Shown here: one piece after another, positions 9,245-18,965 of the stretch
Position numbering within the stretch: position 1 is the first letter of the stretch
Layout: the number at the start of each line of letters is the position of its first letter
From: Paeniglutamicibacter psychrophenolicus
Lineage (GTDB): Bacteria; Actinomycetota; Actinomycetes; Actinomycetales; Micrococcaceae
DNA: 64,000 bases
Direction of reading: 5' to 3'
NCBI RefSeq assembly: GCF_017876575.1
Contig: NZ_JAGIOE010000001.1
Span: 2,046,001-2,110,000, forward strand
Notes under the pieces: model-generated
The model's input: only the letters and a program-made list of their open reading frames with translations
Databases searched by the model: none
What the model was told of the DNA's origin: nothing
Position numbers and translations under genes: made by a program

Positions 9245-10402
9245 ATGACTGAGAACATCCAAGGATTCAACACCCGCGCCGTCCACGCCGGGCAGGCGTT
9301 CGAGCCGCGCACCGGGGCCGTGGTCCCGCCGCTGCACTTCTCCTCGACCTACGCCCAGGACGGCATCGGGAACCTGCGCGCCGGCTACGAATACGGCCGC
9401 GGCGGCAACCCCACCCGCGACGCCCTGCAGGAACAGCTCGCCGCCGTGGAGCACGGCACCCACGCCTACTCGTTCTCCTCGGGCCTGGCCGCCGAGGACT
9501 CGCTGATCCGCGCGCTGGCCGAACCCGGGGACCACATCGTGCTGGGCAACGACGCCTACGGCGGAACCTACCGGCTCATCTCCCGCGTGCTCGGCGGCTG
9601 GGGCATCGGCAACACCCCGGTGGACATGTCCGACCACGCCGCGCTGAAGGCAGCGATCGCGGCCAACAAGACCCGCCTGGTCTGGGTGGAAACCCCGTCG
9701 AACCCGATGATGCGCATCACCGACATCGCCGCGGTCGCCAAGATCGCCCACGATGCCGGCGCCTTGCTGGTGGTCGACAACACCTTCGCCTCCCCGGCGC
9801 TGCAGCAGCCGCTGGACCTGGGTGCCGACGTGGTCGTGCACTCCACCACCAAGTACATCGGAGGGCACTCCGATGTGGTCGGCGGCGCCGTGGTGGTCAA
9901 GGACCCGGTGCTGGCCGAGGCCATCGGCTTCATCCAGTTCGCAGTCGGCGCGGTCTCCGGCCCGATGGACGCGTTCCTGACCACGCGCGGGCTCAAGACC
10001 CTGGGCGTGCGCATGCGCACCCACTCGGAGAACGCGATGGCCGTCGCGCAGTGGCTGGCCCAGCGCCCCGAGGTTCAGGCCGTGCACTACCCTGGCCTGG
10101 AATCGCACCCGGAGCACGAGCTGGCCAAGAAGCAGATGAGCGGCTTCGGCGGCATGGTCTCGGTGCAGTTCACCGGCGGCGAGGACGCCGCCCGCACCGT
10201 GGCCGAGGCGACCCGCGTGTTCACCCTGGCCGAGTCCCTGGGTGGCATCGAGTCGCTGATGAACTACCCCTCGGAGATGACCCACGCCTCGGTCAAGGGC
10301 ACCGAGCTGGCCGTGCCGGTGAACCTGCTGCGCCTCTCAGTGGGCATCGAGGACATCGCCGACCTGATCGCCGACCTCGAGCAGGCCTTCGCCCGGCTGT
10401 AG
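9245..10402 (+). CDS. metB: Cystathionine gamma-synthase / gamma-lyase
   Basis: A 385-residue PLP enzyme of the Cys/Met metabolism family. The PLP Lys is in STTKYIGGHSD (Lys203), with YEYGRGGNPTR near residues 48-58 and the C-terminal LSVGIED typical of the family. Synthase (O-acylhomoserine plus cysteine) and lyase (cystathionine to cysteine) cannot be told apart by eye; pairing with cystathionine beta-synthase would favour the lyase direction. The ATG at 9245 is chosen because earlier starts run inside the upstream gene in another frame. A terminator follows. Confidence 0.92.
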   Translation: MTENIQGFNTRAVHAGQAFEPRTGAVVPPLHFSSTYAQDGIGNLRAGYEYGRGGNPTRDALQEQLAAVEHGTHAYSFSSGLAAEDSLIRALAEPGDHIVLGNDAYGGTYRLISRVLGGWGIGNTPVDMSDHAALKAAIAANKTRLVWVETPSNPMMRITDIAAVAKIAHDAGALLVVDNTFASPALQQPLDLGADVVVHSTTKYIGGHSDVVGGAVVVKDPVLAEAIGFIQFAVGAVSGPMDAFLTTRGLKTLGVRMRTHSENAMAVAQWLAQRPEVQAVHYPGLESHPEHELAKKQMSGFGGMVSVQFTGGEDAARTVAEATRVFTLAESLGGIESLMNYPSEMTHASVKGTELAVPVNLLRLSVGIEDIADLIADLEQAFARL

Positions 10403-10414
10403 GCAGCAGCAACC

Positions 10415-10468
10415 ACGCGGGGTGCGTGCCCGACGGGAGAACCCGGCAGGCACGCACCTCGCGTTTTT
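10415..10468 (+). terminator. Terminator after metB
   Basis: CGCGGGGTGCGTGCC pairs with GGCACGCACCTCGCG (one G-T), followed by TTTTT. It could also serve the convergent amidohydrolase gene. Confidence 0.8.
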
Positions 10469-10490
10469 GGGTTCCGGGGTTCTTGTGCGC

Positions 10491-11678
10491 CTATTCGGGC
10501 ACGACCTTGCGGGAGGCAACCACCGGGGTGCGGGTGGCCGCATCGTATTCCATGACCTGCTTCCCGCCGATCCACACGCGCATCGCCCGGGAGAAGACAT
10601 CGAGCGGGTCCCCGCTCCAGAGCACCAGGTCCGCGTCCTTGCCGGCTTCCAGCGAGCCGATGCGCTCGGCCAGGCCCAGCACCTTCGCCGGGTGGATGGT
10701 CACGGCCCGCAGCGCGGTGTCCCGGTCCAGGCCCTCCTTCACCGCCAGGGTGCACTGGTGGATGAGGAAGTTGATCGGGATCACCGGATGGTCGGTGATG
10801 ATCGAGATCTCCACCCCGGCCTCGGCCAGCCGGCGCGGGTTGGCCAGCGACCGGCCGCGCAGCTCCACCTTGGACTTGGTGGTGAACAGCGGGCCGATGA
10901 GCACCGGCACCCCGGCGGCGGCCACCACGTCGCCGATCACATGCGCCTCGGTGCCGTGGTCAAGGACCAGCTCATAGCCGAACTCCGCGGCCAAGCGCAG
11001 CGCGGTGGCCACGTCGTCGGTGCGGTGGGCGTGCTGGCGCCACGGGATCTCCCGGCGCAGCACCATTCCCAGGGCCTCGAGCCGTGCGTCGCGCTTGGCC
11101 GGGTCGTTGGCGGCCAGGTAGTTCTGCGCCTCGATGAACCCCTGGCGGATCACCATTGCGGTGCCCAGCCGGGTGGAGGGCGTCTTGTCCTTGGCCCCGT
11201 ACACGCGCTTGGGATTCTCGCCCAGGGCCGACTTGATGCCGCTGGGGGCCCGCAGCACCATCTCATCGACGTAGCGCCCGTGCGTGTGGATCGCGGCGGT
11301 CTGCCCGCCGATCGGGTTGCCCGACCCGGGGTTCACGTTCACGGTGGTGACCCCGCCGGACAGTGCGTCGTCGAAGCCGGGGTCGAAGGGATCGATGGCG
11401 TCGATGGCACGCACCGCGGCCATGTTCGGGTCCGTCATCTCATTCACGTCGGCCCCGGAACCATCCTCGCCTTCCGGGTGCATGCCCAGGTGCACGTGCG
11501 CGTCGATGAACCCGGGCAGCAGCCATGCTCCGTCCGCGTCGAGGACCCGGGCGCCCGCCGGGACCTTCGCCTGCGGTCCCAGCGCGGTGATGACCGATCC
11601 GGTGACCACGACGGTCCCGGTGAACGGTTCCCCGATGATCGGGACGACATGTGCATTGGTGATCGCAAAAGTGTTCAT
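10491..11678 (-). CDS. Metal-dependent amidohydrolase
   Basis: A 395-residue enzyme of the amidohydrolase superfamily, closest in appearance to imidazolonepropionase-like and dipeptidase-like members. The metal ligands can be followed: HVHLG after PGFIDA, then HTHGR, HAHRTDD, LDHGTEAH, and the final Asp in ITDHP. The C-terminal segment KDADLVLWSGDPLD is the usual small beta-domain closing strand. The substrate cannot be inferred. The start at 11678 gives MNTFAITN, a typical N-terminal strand; the frame is open back to 11720 without a better signal. Confidence 0.85.
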   Translation of the reverse strand: MNTFAITNAHVVPIIGEPFTGTVVVTGSVITALGPQAKVPAGARVLDADGAWLLPGFIDAHVHLGMHPEGEDGSGADVNEMTDPNMAAVRAIDAIDPFDPGFDDALSGGVTTVNVNPGSGNPIGGQTAAIHTHGRYVDEMVLRAPSGIKSALGENPKRVYGAKDKTPSTRLGTAMVIRQGFIEAQNYLAANDPAKRDARLEALGMVLRREIPWRQHAHRTDDVATALRLAAEFGYELVLDHGTEAHVIGDVVAAAGVPVLIGPLFTTKSKVELRGRSLANPRRLAEAGVEISIITDHPVIPINFLIHQCTLAVKEGLDRDTALRAVTIHPAKVLGLAERIGSLEAGKDADLVLWSGDPLDVFSRAMRVWIGGKQVMEYDAATRTPVVASRKVVPE

Positions 11679-11739
11679 GGGTGCACTCTGCCGTGGATTG
11701 CCGCGCTCCGACATGGGCAAATGCCCGGGTGCCGGGGAT

Positions 11740-12582
<843 letters not shown>

Positions 12583-12591
12583 GATTTTCCC

Positions 12592-13278
12592 ATGAGCCCG
12601 AACCCCGCCACCGGCCACCCCGAATCCGCCGACATCGCCCGCGGGCACCTGGAGGCGGTGTGCGTCGTCCACGCGCTGAAGCCCGACGCCGGCGCGGTGG
12701 GCATCACCGCCATCGACAAGCGGCCCGTCACCGGGCCGGTCAAGGTGCGCAAGATCGGGCTCTACGCCGACACCCAGGTGGACCGCGAGCACCACGGCGG
12801 CTACGACCAGGCGATCTACGCCTACTCCACGGCCGAGGCCGAACGCTGGGGTGCGGAACTGGGTCGGGAAATCGTCGCCGGGCTCTTCGGGGAGAACCTG
12901 CGGATCTCCGGCATCGAAACCTCCGACGCCGTGGTGGGGGAGCGCTGGCGGATCGGCGCCTCCGTCGTCGTCGAGGTCACCTGCCCGCGGATTCCCTGCT
13001 CCACCTTTGCCCGGCACCTCGAGGAGGAAAACTGGGTGCCCCGGTTCACCGAACGCGGGGACGTCGGCTGCTTCCTGAGGGTCATCCGCACCGGCAAGAT
13101 CCGTGCGGGCGACGAGGTCGTGGTGCTTTCGCGTCCCGGTCACGGGGTGCGGATCCGCGATGTCTTCTTCGGCCCCACACCCGGGCAGGCACAGGCGCTG
13201 CTGGCCCACCAGGAGGCCACCGGCCACCGGCTTCCGGACAAGGTCCTGCGCACGCTGCCCGGTGCCGCGGGGCAGTAG
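12592..13278 (+). CDS. MOSC domain protein (YiiM-like)
   Basis: MOSC domains are sulfur-carrier modules also found in molybdenum cofactor sulfurases; YiiM-type proteins help detoxify N-hydroxylated bases. The 228-residue protein has the DREHHGGYDQAIYAY segment, GLFGENLRISG and the conserved Cys motif CPRIPCSTF. It is co-transcribed with the CstR-like repressor, suggesting expression is raised under sulfane-sulfur stress (inference). Confidence 0.85.
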   Translation: MSPNPATGHPESADIARGHLEAVCVVHALKPDAGAVGITAIDKRPVTGPVKVRKIGLYADTQVDREHHGGYDQAIYAYSTAEAERWGAELGREIVAGLFGENLRISGIETSDAVVGERWRIGASVVVEVTCPRIPCSTFARHLEEENWVPRFTERGDVGCFLRVIRTGKIRAGDEVVVLSRPGHGVRIRDVFFGPTPGQAQALLAHQEATGHRLPDKVLRTLPGAAGQ

Positions 13279-13471
13279 TCCGGAAGGTCCCGGACCCGGC
13301 AAAAGAACGGATTCAAGCCGCGAACGGGCACATCATAGTCCGGTTTGCCACCCCGTGTGCGCAACCTCACCGGCATTAAGTACCCCATGTTGCGCCAAGG
13401 GCGATAAGATTAGGTGTTCACTGTATCCGGCTTCCCTCGCATTCTGCCCAATTCTTGAGGCAGGAGCTGTC
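13279..13471. other. Upstream region of the DEAD-box helicase
   Basis: No gene seen. A TAAGAT sequence at 13405-13410 could be a -10 element, giving a leader of roughly 190 nt before the helicase. Confidence 0.35.
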
Positions 13472-13606
13472 GTGTGTGAGCCCGCCATCTGATGCGGGTT
13501 GTTCCTTTCATAGGGGAGTCGCCGGACCAAAGTGATTGAGTCCGATTGTGCTGCGGAACCTCGTTGATACGGGGTCCATCCGCCCCTATGAATGAGGTAA
13601 TTCTCT
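13472..13606 (+). promoter_or_regulatory. Structured 5' leader of DEAD-box helicase
   Basis: A hairpin CCCGC/GCGGG at 13481-13498 is followed by TTGTTCCTTT, like a weak attenuator. TTCATAGGGG at 13507-13516 is perfectly complementary to CCCCTATGAA at 13583-13592, which abuts the ribosome site GAGG (13594-13597). A six-codon reading frame (GTG 13472 to TGA 13492), preceded by AGGAG, ends inside the first hairpin. Long leaders of this kind are known for cold-shock helicase mRNAs; the mechanism here is inferred. Confidence 0.5.
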
Positions 13607-15628
13607 TTGTCTTCTGACATGCCCGAAAACCAGCCCACCGCCGAAACCAAGACCGAAGAAGACTCGATCCTCTTCACCGATCTGGGCCTCGACGGCCGCG
13701 TTCTCGCCGCCGTCTCCGACCTGGGCTACGAAAAGCCCTCCCCGATCCAGGCAGCCACCATCCCGCTGCTGCTCGAAGGCCGCGACGTCGTGGGCGTTGC
13801 CCAGACCGGCACCGGCAAGACCGCCGCGTTCGCCCTTCCCGCGCTGTCGAAGATGGCCGAACTGGCCGACCTCAACGGCACCGCCCGCAAGACCCAGGTC
13901 CTGGTCCTTGCCCCGACCCGCGAGCTCGCGCTCCAGGTCGCCGAGGCCTTCACCTCCTACGCCAAGCACATGGGCGACTTCACCGTCCTTCCCGTGTACG
14001 GCGGATCCGCCTACGGCCCGCAGCTTGCAGGCCTGCGCCGCGGCGCCCAGGTTGTCGTTGGCACCCCGGGCCGCGTCATCGACCACATCAACAAGGGTTC
14101 CCTGGACCTGTCGGACCTGCAGTACGTGGTCCTTGATGAGGCCGACGAAATGCTGCGCATGGGCTTCGCCGAAGAGGTCGACAAGATCTTGGAGGCCACC
14201 CCGGAAGAGAAGCAGGTGGTGCTGTTCTCGGCCACCATGCCTTCCTCGATCCGCCGCATCTCCAAGCAGTACCTGCGCAACCCGCAGGAAGTCTCGGTCA
14301 AGTCGAACACCTCGACCGGCAGCAACATCCGCCAGCGCTACGTGCAGGTCATGGGAGCCCACAAGCTCGATGCCATGACCCGCATCCTGGAGTCGGAGAA
14401 GTCCGAGGGCGTCATCGCCTTCGTTCGCACCAAGATGGCAACCGAGGACCTGGCCGACAAGCTCAAGTCCCGCGGCTTCACCGCTGCAGCCATCAACGGC
14501 GACATCCCGCAGCAGCAGCGCGAGCGCACCATCGAGAACCTTCGCGATGGCAAGATCGACATCCTGGTTGCCACCGATGTCGCGGCCCGTGGCCTCGACG
14601 TGGAGCGCGTCTCCCACGTGATCAACTTCGACATCCCGCACGACACCGAGTCCTACGTGCACCGCATCGGCCGCACCGGCCGTGCCGGCCGCTCGGGCGA
14701 CGCGATCCTCTTCATGACCCCGCGCGAAAAGTACTTGCTGCGTGCCATCGAAAAGGCCACCCGCCAGACGGTGGAGCACATGCACCTGCCGAGCGTTGAC
14801 GCAGTCAACGACAAGCGCCTGGCCAAGTTCGCCGACCAGATCGGCGAGACCATCTCCTCGCAGGACCTGACGGTCTTCCGCAACCTGGTGGAAAAGTACT
14901 CGGCCGAGCACGAGGACATCACCGAGGTCGAGATCGCCGCGGCGCTGGCCCATATGGCACAGGGCGGCCGCCCGCTGCTCATGCAGGAAATGCCTGCGGC
15001 CCCGGCCAAGCAGGCACGCCTGGCCAGTGGCGGACGCGACGGATTCAACTCCCGCGGCCCGTCCCGCTCCCTGACCGAAGGCAACGCCACCTACCGCATC
15101 GCGGTCGGCCGTCGCCAGCGCGTCATGCCCGGCTCCATCGTTGGCGCACTTGCCAACGAAGGCGGCCTGACCTCCGCCCAGATCGGTGGCATCGACATCC
15201 GTGCCGACCACACCCTGGTGGAACTGCCGGCAGACCTCTCCTCGGAGCAGATCCGCTCGCTGTCCCGCACCCGCATCGGTGGCGAACTGATCCACCTCGA
15301 GCTGGACAACGGCCGCAGCCCGAAGTCCGACCGCGAAGGCGGCTACCAGGGTGGCGGCGGACGCGGCGGCTACAGCGGTGGCCGTGGCGGTGGCGGCGGC
15401 TACCAGGGCGGCGCACGCAGCGGTGGCGGCGGTGGCTACCGCGGTGGCAACGACCGTCGTACCGAAGGCGGCTCCTCCGAGGGCGACCGCGGCTACGACC
15501 GCAACGCCGGTGGCGAGCGCAGCGGTGGATACCGCGGCAACGCCGGTGCCGGTGCAGGAGAGCGCAGCTTCGGCGGCTCCTCGCGCAAGCCACGCACCAC
15601 GGGCGGCCCGCGCCGTCGCGATTACTAA
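13607..15628 (+). CDS. deaD: DEAD-box RNA helicase (DeaD/CsdA type)
   Basis: An ATP-dependent RNA helicase for ribosome assembly and mRNA turnover, usually cold-induced. The 673-residue protein shows, in order, the Q motif (GYEKPSPIQ), AQTGTGKT, PTREL, DEAD, SAT, ARGLDVERV and HRIGRTGRAGR. About residues 480-560 form a DbpA-like RNA-binding domain (RIAVGRRQRV). The last 100 residues are Gly/Arg/Tyr-rich repeats (RGG type). The TTG at 13607 is preferred because GAGG lies 9 nt upstream; an ATG four codons later is too far from it. A terminator follows. Confidence 0.95.
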   Translation: MSSDMPENQPTAETKTEEDSILFTDLGLDGRVLAAVSDLGYEKPSPIQAATIPLLLEGRDVVGVAQTGTGKTAAFALPALSKMAELADLNGTARKTQVLVLAPTRELALQVAEAFTSYAKHMGDFTVLPVYGGSAYGPQLAGLRRGAQVVVGTPGRVIDHINKGSLDLSDLQYVVLDEADEMLRMGFAEEVDKILEATPEEKQVVLFSATMPSSIRRISKQYLRNPQEVSVKSNTSTGSNIRQRYVQVMGAHKLDAMTRILESEKSEGVIAFVRTKMATEDLADKLKSRGFTAAAINGDIPQQQRERTIENLRDGKIDILVATDVAARGLDVERVSHVINFDIPHDTESYVHRIGRTGRAGRSGDAILFMTPREKYLLRAIEKATRQTVEHMHLPSVDAVNDKRLAKFADQIGETISSQDLTVFRNLVEKYSAEHEDITEVEIAAALAHMAQGGRPLLMQEMPAAPAKQARLASGGRDGFNSRGPSRSLTEGNATYRIAVGRRQRVMPGSIVGALANEGGLTSAQIGGIDIRADHTLVELPADLSSEQIRSLSRTRIGGELIHLELDNGRSPKSDREGGYQGGGGRGGYSGGRGGGGGYQGGARSGGGGGYRGGNDRRTEGGSSEGDRGYDRNAGGERSGGYRGNAGAGAGERSFGGSSRKPRTTGGPRRRDY

Positions 15629-15638
15629 GCACTAAATA

Positions 15639-15706
15639 GCCAAGACCCCCGGTGAGGGGTGTCCTTCCTGACAAGGAGGGGCACTCCCGCCGGGGGTCTT
15701 GCTTTT
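15639..15706 (+). terminator. Terminator of the helicase gene
   Basis: CAAGACCCCCGG pairs with CCGGGGGTCTTG across an inner hairpin, followed by CTTTT. Confidence 0.8.
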
Positions 15707-16629
15707 CCCGGCCCCGGCCCCTTGCGTGTTTGGCCCGTTCCCCGCCGTGCGGCGAGGAGCCGGCAGACCATGAACCAGATGCGTCCATGCCGTGGGGGAT
15801 CATCTGCAACCACGGGTGCCAACCGGAATTTGAGCGTGCCTTCGCGCAACCGCCGGATCTCCGCGGAGGCGACATCCGGCCGCCCATGCGGGATGCGGGT
15901 TCGTGCATTGGAAGGGCAGCCAGGGAGCCCCGGACGAAGACCGTTGAGCTGTGAGCCGTTCCCGGCCCATCGCCGCCGTGGTGGGGGCGGTAGCGTCCCT
16001 TGCCGGCCAGCCAGGGAGAAGCCCGTGAGGTGGCCAGCGACAGTTCACGGACTCGCGATGGGAGCGCTGCCACCAAGGCCGCAGCAGTGCCCTCGGCGGG
16101 ACCCCGCGACTCCAGCCGAAGCAGGTCGCGCCTGCGGGTGATTGGGGGACCCCTGCGCGAGCGCGCATCCCCTTTTGAGTTGCTTCGGCTCCTGTGCAGA
16201 ACCCACGGTGCGTCCAGGATGCGATCCCGCCTGGAAGCTTCCCTGCGCATCCGGAGGAATTACGGAGCCCATCCATGAAGCGGGACAATAGTCCGGATCC
16301 GATGCCTGCCTGTTTCCGCCAACGGCAACCCGTCCCAACACGGGGGAGAAGGCGGAAGGGGAGCCAGGCGCGATTCCGGACCGGCGCATGAGCGAACCTC
16401 CCGGCTAAGGCGTCCCGGAGGCGACACCCGTGGCCGCCGTCGCCGCCATCACGGGAACAGGAGCATTCTGCGGCATCGCCCCGCACCGAATGATCGGTGA
16501 TTTGCGTCACTGCATCCCGGCGCGAATGACAGCCTGACGTGCCGCTTTCGGCGGATTTTGTGCGGTCGATCACAAAGTGCCATCCCGATTTCACAGCGCC
16601 GAAAATTGCTGGTAGAGTTCTTACTCGTT
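15707..16629. other. About 920 bp without a supported gene
   Basis: Open frames exist on both strands but none has a ribosome site, recognisable motif or protein-like composition; the longest minus frame runs antisense through the tRNA-Thr and tRNA-Met genes. The end of the region holds the tRNA-Thr promoter. Confidence 0.5.
16590..16618 (+). promoter_or_regulatory. Promoter of first tRNA-Thr
   Basis: TTCACA (16590-16595), 17-bp spacer, TAGAGT (16613-16618), then 11 nt ending ACTCGTT to the tRNA. Confidence 0.55.
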
Positions 16630-16701
16630 GCCCCCCTAGCTCAGTGGTAGAGCGCGTTCTTGGTAAGAACGAGGTCACCGGATCGATTCCGGTGGGGGGC
16701 T
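16630..16701 (+). tRNA. tRNA-Thr (GGT), copy 1
   Basis: GCCCCCC pairs with GGGGGGC; anticodon loop TTGGTAA carries GGT. The 72-nt gene is repeated identically at 18196. No CCA is encoded. Confidence 0.97.
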
Positions 16702-16772
16702 CTGAATGGAATGGCCCGCGTCTGAGTCGGCCCGCAAGGGAACCTGACGCGGACGCGGGTCTTATCATTCGT

Positions 16773-16846
16773 GGCGGCTTAGCTCAGCTGGTTAGAGCGC
16801 ACGACTCATAATCGTGAGGTCCCGGGATCGAGTCCCGGAGCCGCTA
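16773..16846 (+). tRNA. tRNA-Met (CAT)
   Basis: GGCGGCT pairs with AGCCGCT with a G-T at the end; anticodon loop CTCATAA carries CAT. The first acceptor pair is not the mismatched type of initiator tRNA, so elongator tRNA-Met is likely; a lysidine-modified tRNA-Ile2 cannot be excluded by eye. Confidence 0.92.
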
Positions 16847-16853
16847 CACAATG

Positions 16854-16889
16854 AAAACCCCGGAAGCCCAACGGTTTCCGGGGTTTTTT
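16854..16889 (+). terminator. Terminator after tRNA-Met
   Basis: AAAACCCCGGAA pairs with TTTCCGGGGTTTT, followed by further T residues. Confidence 0.85.
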
Positions 16890-17327
16890 GTGCCCAAAAG
16901 CAGGCCGAAAATTGCCGAGGTGTGCCCGAAGGTGGGCCCCGTTTTGTCTTCCCGCGCGTTCCTTCCGGTGGCATCCTTGGGCCTATCCGCTGAGTGAGCG
17001 GCGCGGGCGGTTGCATGGCTGTGGCCTGCGAGGCATGAAATGCCGGTCCGCCCGAGATCCGGGATTCCGGGCGGATGGAATTCCGCTGCGGTCGAGCCCA
17101 CTGGAGTCGGCGGTACCGGACCGGCAATCGCCGTTTCCGCTGTCCACCAGATCCGGCTTGTAGGTTGGCCGGCTCGGTTGATTCAACGATGGTGGCGCAA
17201 CGCGGCTTTCGCTCCCGGGATCAGCCCGGCGGACGTGTCCGAGTGCAAGCCGTGAGTTGGCTGGCAAACCGGTTCCGACCGGTGTTGGCCTGCCTGGGGA
17301 ACGAAGTGGTGCCGTAGGCTTTGTTCG
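16890..17327. other. About 440 bp without a supported gene
   Basis: No coding signal seen. A small inverted repeat AACCGGT/ACCGGTGTT lies near 17268-17286. TAGGCT at 17315-17320 is a -10 candidate 7 nt before the DedA GTG start, which would make that mRNA leaderless. Confidence 0.4.
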
Positions 17328-18026
17328 GTGATCCCACTCCTGAATTTGCATGCAACGCTGGCTGCGATTGCGGTGCGGCCGGTGTCGGCGAGCTTCCTGC
17401 CGGACTGGCTGAACCCCGATGTCTTCCTGCGGAATCCCGCATTGGGCCCGTGGGCGATCCTGCTGATCTGCGGCATCGTGTTTGCCGAGACCGGACTGCT
17501 GGTGGGTTTCTTCCTGCCAGGTGATTCCATGCTTTTCACCGCAGGGCTTCTGGTTGCCACCGGCGCCCTGGATGTCAGCCTGCCGTTGTTTGCGCTGTTC
17601 ATCTTTATTGCGGCCTTCGCCGGTGACCAAACCGGATACCTGATCGGCCGCAAGGCCGGCCCCGCAATCTTCAACAAGCCCGATTCGAGGCTCTTCCGCA
17701 AGGAGCATGTCTACAAGGCGCATGTCTTCTTCGAACGCTTCGGCGGGCGGGCCGTGGTTCTTGCCCGATTCGTCCCGATCGTCAGGACGTTCGTCCCGGT
17801 GATCGCCGGGGTGGCGCACATGCGGTACCGAGTCTTCGCGCTCTACAACCTCCTGGGTGCCCTGCTGTGGGGCGTGGGCGTGACACTGCTGGGTTTCTGG
17901 TTGGGCCAATACGAGTGGGTCGGCAAGAACATCGATGTCATCTTCATCGCGATCGTTCTCGTTTCCGTCATCCCCATTGGACTCGAGCTGCTGAAGGCAG
18001 GGCGGCGCAAGGCAGCCGAAAGCTGA
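17328..18026 (+). CDS. DedA family membrane protein (copy 1)
   Basis: DedA proteins are inner-membrane proteins of the SNARE-associated/VTT family, implicated in moving undecaprenyl phosphate or other lipids across the membrane. The 232-residue protein has the family segments GFFLPGDSML, AGDQTGYLIGR and ARFVPIVRTFVPVIAG, with five to six hydrophobic stretches. The GTG start has no obvious ribosome site but a -10-like TAGGCT just upstream. The short spacer to the second tRNA-Thr gene suggests a separate unit. Confidence 0.88.
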   Translation: MIPLLNLHATLAAIAVRPVSASFLPDWLNPDVFLRNPALGPWAILLICGIVFAETGLLVGFFLPGDSMLFTAGLLVATGALDVSLPLFALFIFIAAFAGDQTGYLIGRKAGPAIFNKPDSRLFRKEHVYKAHVFFERFGGRAVVLARFVPIVRTFVPVIAGVAHMRYRVFALYNLLGALLWGVGVTLLGFWLGQYEWVGKNIDVIFIAIVLVSVIPIGLELLKAGRRKAAES

Positions 18027-18178
18027 GGCACCGGGCCATCGGGATAGTGGGTCGGCATGGCCCCCGGATGGGGCCGGCGGCCGGCTTCGAGGGAACGGAA
18101 ACGCACGCTCGAGGACACCAGAGTGTGGCGTTGGTCATGTCCGCGGTTTTCGATGTGCAATTTGGGTCGATCATTGGG

Positions 18179-18195
18179 TAGAGTATTTTCTCGTT
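18179..18195 (+). promoter_or_regulatory. Promoter element of second tRNA-Thr
   Basis: TAGAGT at 18179-18184 followed by 11 nt ending CTCGTT, as at the first copy. The sequence 17 bp upstream (TGCAAT) is a weak -35. Confidence 0.45.
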
Positions 18196-18267
18196 GCCCC
18201 CCTAGCTCAGTGGTAGAGCGCGTTCTTGGTAAGAACGAGGTCACCGGATCGATTCCGGTGGGGGGCT
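18196..18267 (+). tRNA. tRNA-Thr (GGT), copy 2
   Basis: Identical over 72 nt to the gene at 16630, same orientation, with a related but not identical promoter and a different terminator. Confidence 0.97.
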
Positions 18268-18273
18268 CGATAT

Positions 18274-18320
18274 AAAATCGCGGTTTGACCCTGATGAAGG
18301 GTCCAACCGCGGTTTTCGTT
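18274..18320. terminator. Terminator between tRNA-Thr and DedA copy 2
   Basis: AAAATCGCGGTTTGACCCT pairs with AGGGTCCAACCGCGGTTTT with one mismatch. A-rich and T-rich ends make it usable from both strands. Confidence 0.8.
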
Positions 18321-18335
18321 TTGCGTCGGAGCCGG

Positions 18336-18965
18336 CTATTTCCGCAACGACGTGTTCCCGCTGACCCGGGAAACGATCCGGTCGATGAGGATCCCCAATC
18401 CGATGGCCACCGCCACGGCGACCGCCATGCCCAGGAGATGGTGTTCCTCGAACCACCGGCCGGCCAGAATCCCGATGAGGACGGAATAGGTCGCCCAGCC
18501 CAGGCTGGAGAAGCAGGTCAGGATGATGAAGGTCCGGTGCGGGAAACCCGTGGCTCCCGCCACCAGGTTCACCGCGACACGACCGATGGGAACGAACCGG
18601 GCAACCAGGATCAGGGAGACCGGGCGAAGCCGCAATTCGTAGCCGGCCCAGGCAAAGGCGTGCTGGAGTCGCTTGCGGCGCATCCAGGAAAACCTGTCGG
18701 TTCCGATGCTGCGCCCGATCAGGTATGCCACGTTGTCGCCGACGAAGGCACCGAGGCCGGCGACCAGCCCCAGTAGCCAGGGGTTCGGGTTTCCGTGGGT
18801 TGGCACCAGGGAAGCCAGCGCAACAACCAGCGATTCGCTGGGCACCGGCGGGAAGAAGCCGTCAATCGCGCAAAACAGGAAAATCATCAAATACGACAAG
18901 GGGTTTCCGGCAGCCGCGAAGATGAAGGCACTTAGCGCGTCCAAGGCGGTGGAGAAAAAGTCCAA
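18336..18965 (-). CDS. DedA family membrane protein (copy 2)
   Basis: A second DedA/VTT-type protein, about 209 residues. Family segments are FFPPVPSE, GDNVAYLIGRSIG and ARFVPIGRVAVNLVAGATG, the last being the conserved Arg-containing amphipathic loop. The TTG at 18965 is chosen because AGGAA lies 6-7 nt upstream; TTG at 19001 would add 12 residues. It is convergent to DedA copy 1, and the two are distinct in sequence, so not a recent duplication. Confidence 0.85.
   Translation of the reverse strand: MDFFSTALDALSAFIFAAAGNPLSYLMIFLFCAIDGFFPPVPSESLVVALASLVPTHGNPNPWLLGLVAGLGAFVGDNVAYLIGRSIGTDRFSWMRRKRLQHAFAWAGYELRLRPVSLILVARFVPIGRVAVNLVAGATGFPHRTFIILTCFSSLGWATYSVLIGILAGRWFEEHHLLGMAVAVAVAIGLGILIDRIVSRVSGNTSLRK

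Noticed and set aside
7375-9312. 645-residue open frame on the minus strand
   Set aside because: It is the antisense shadow of cystathionine beta-synthase and its flanks; His/Gly/Val/Asp-rich composition with no recognisable domain.
15800-16768. 322-residue open frame on the minus strand
   Set aside because: It runs antisense through tRNA-Thr and part of tRNA-Met, has no ribosome site and has an Arg/Ser/Gly/Trp-rich composition typical of a non-coding frame in high-GC DNA.
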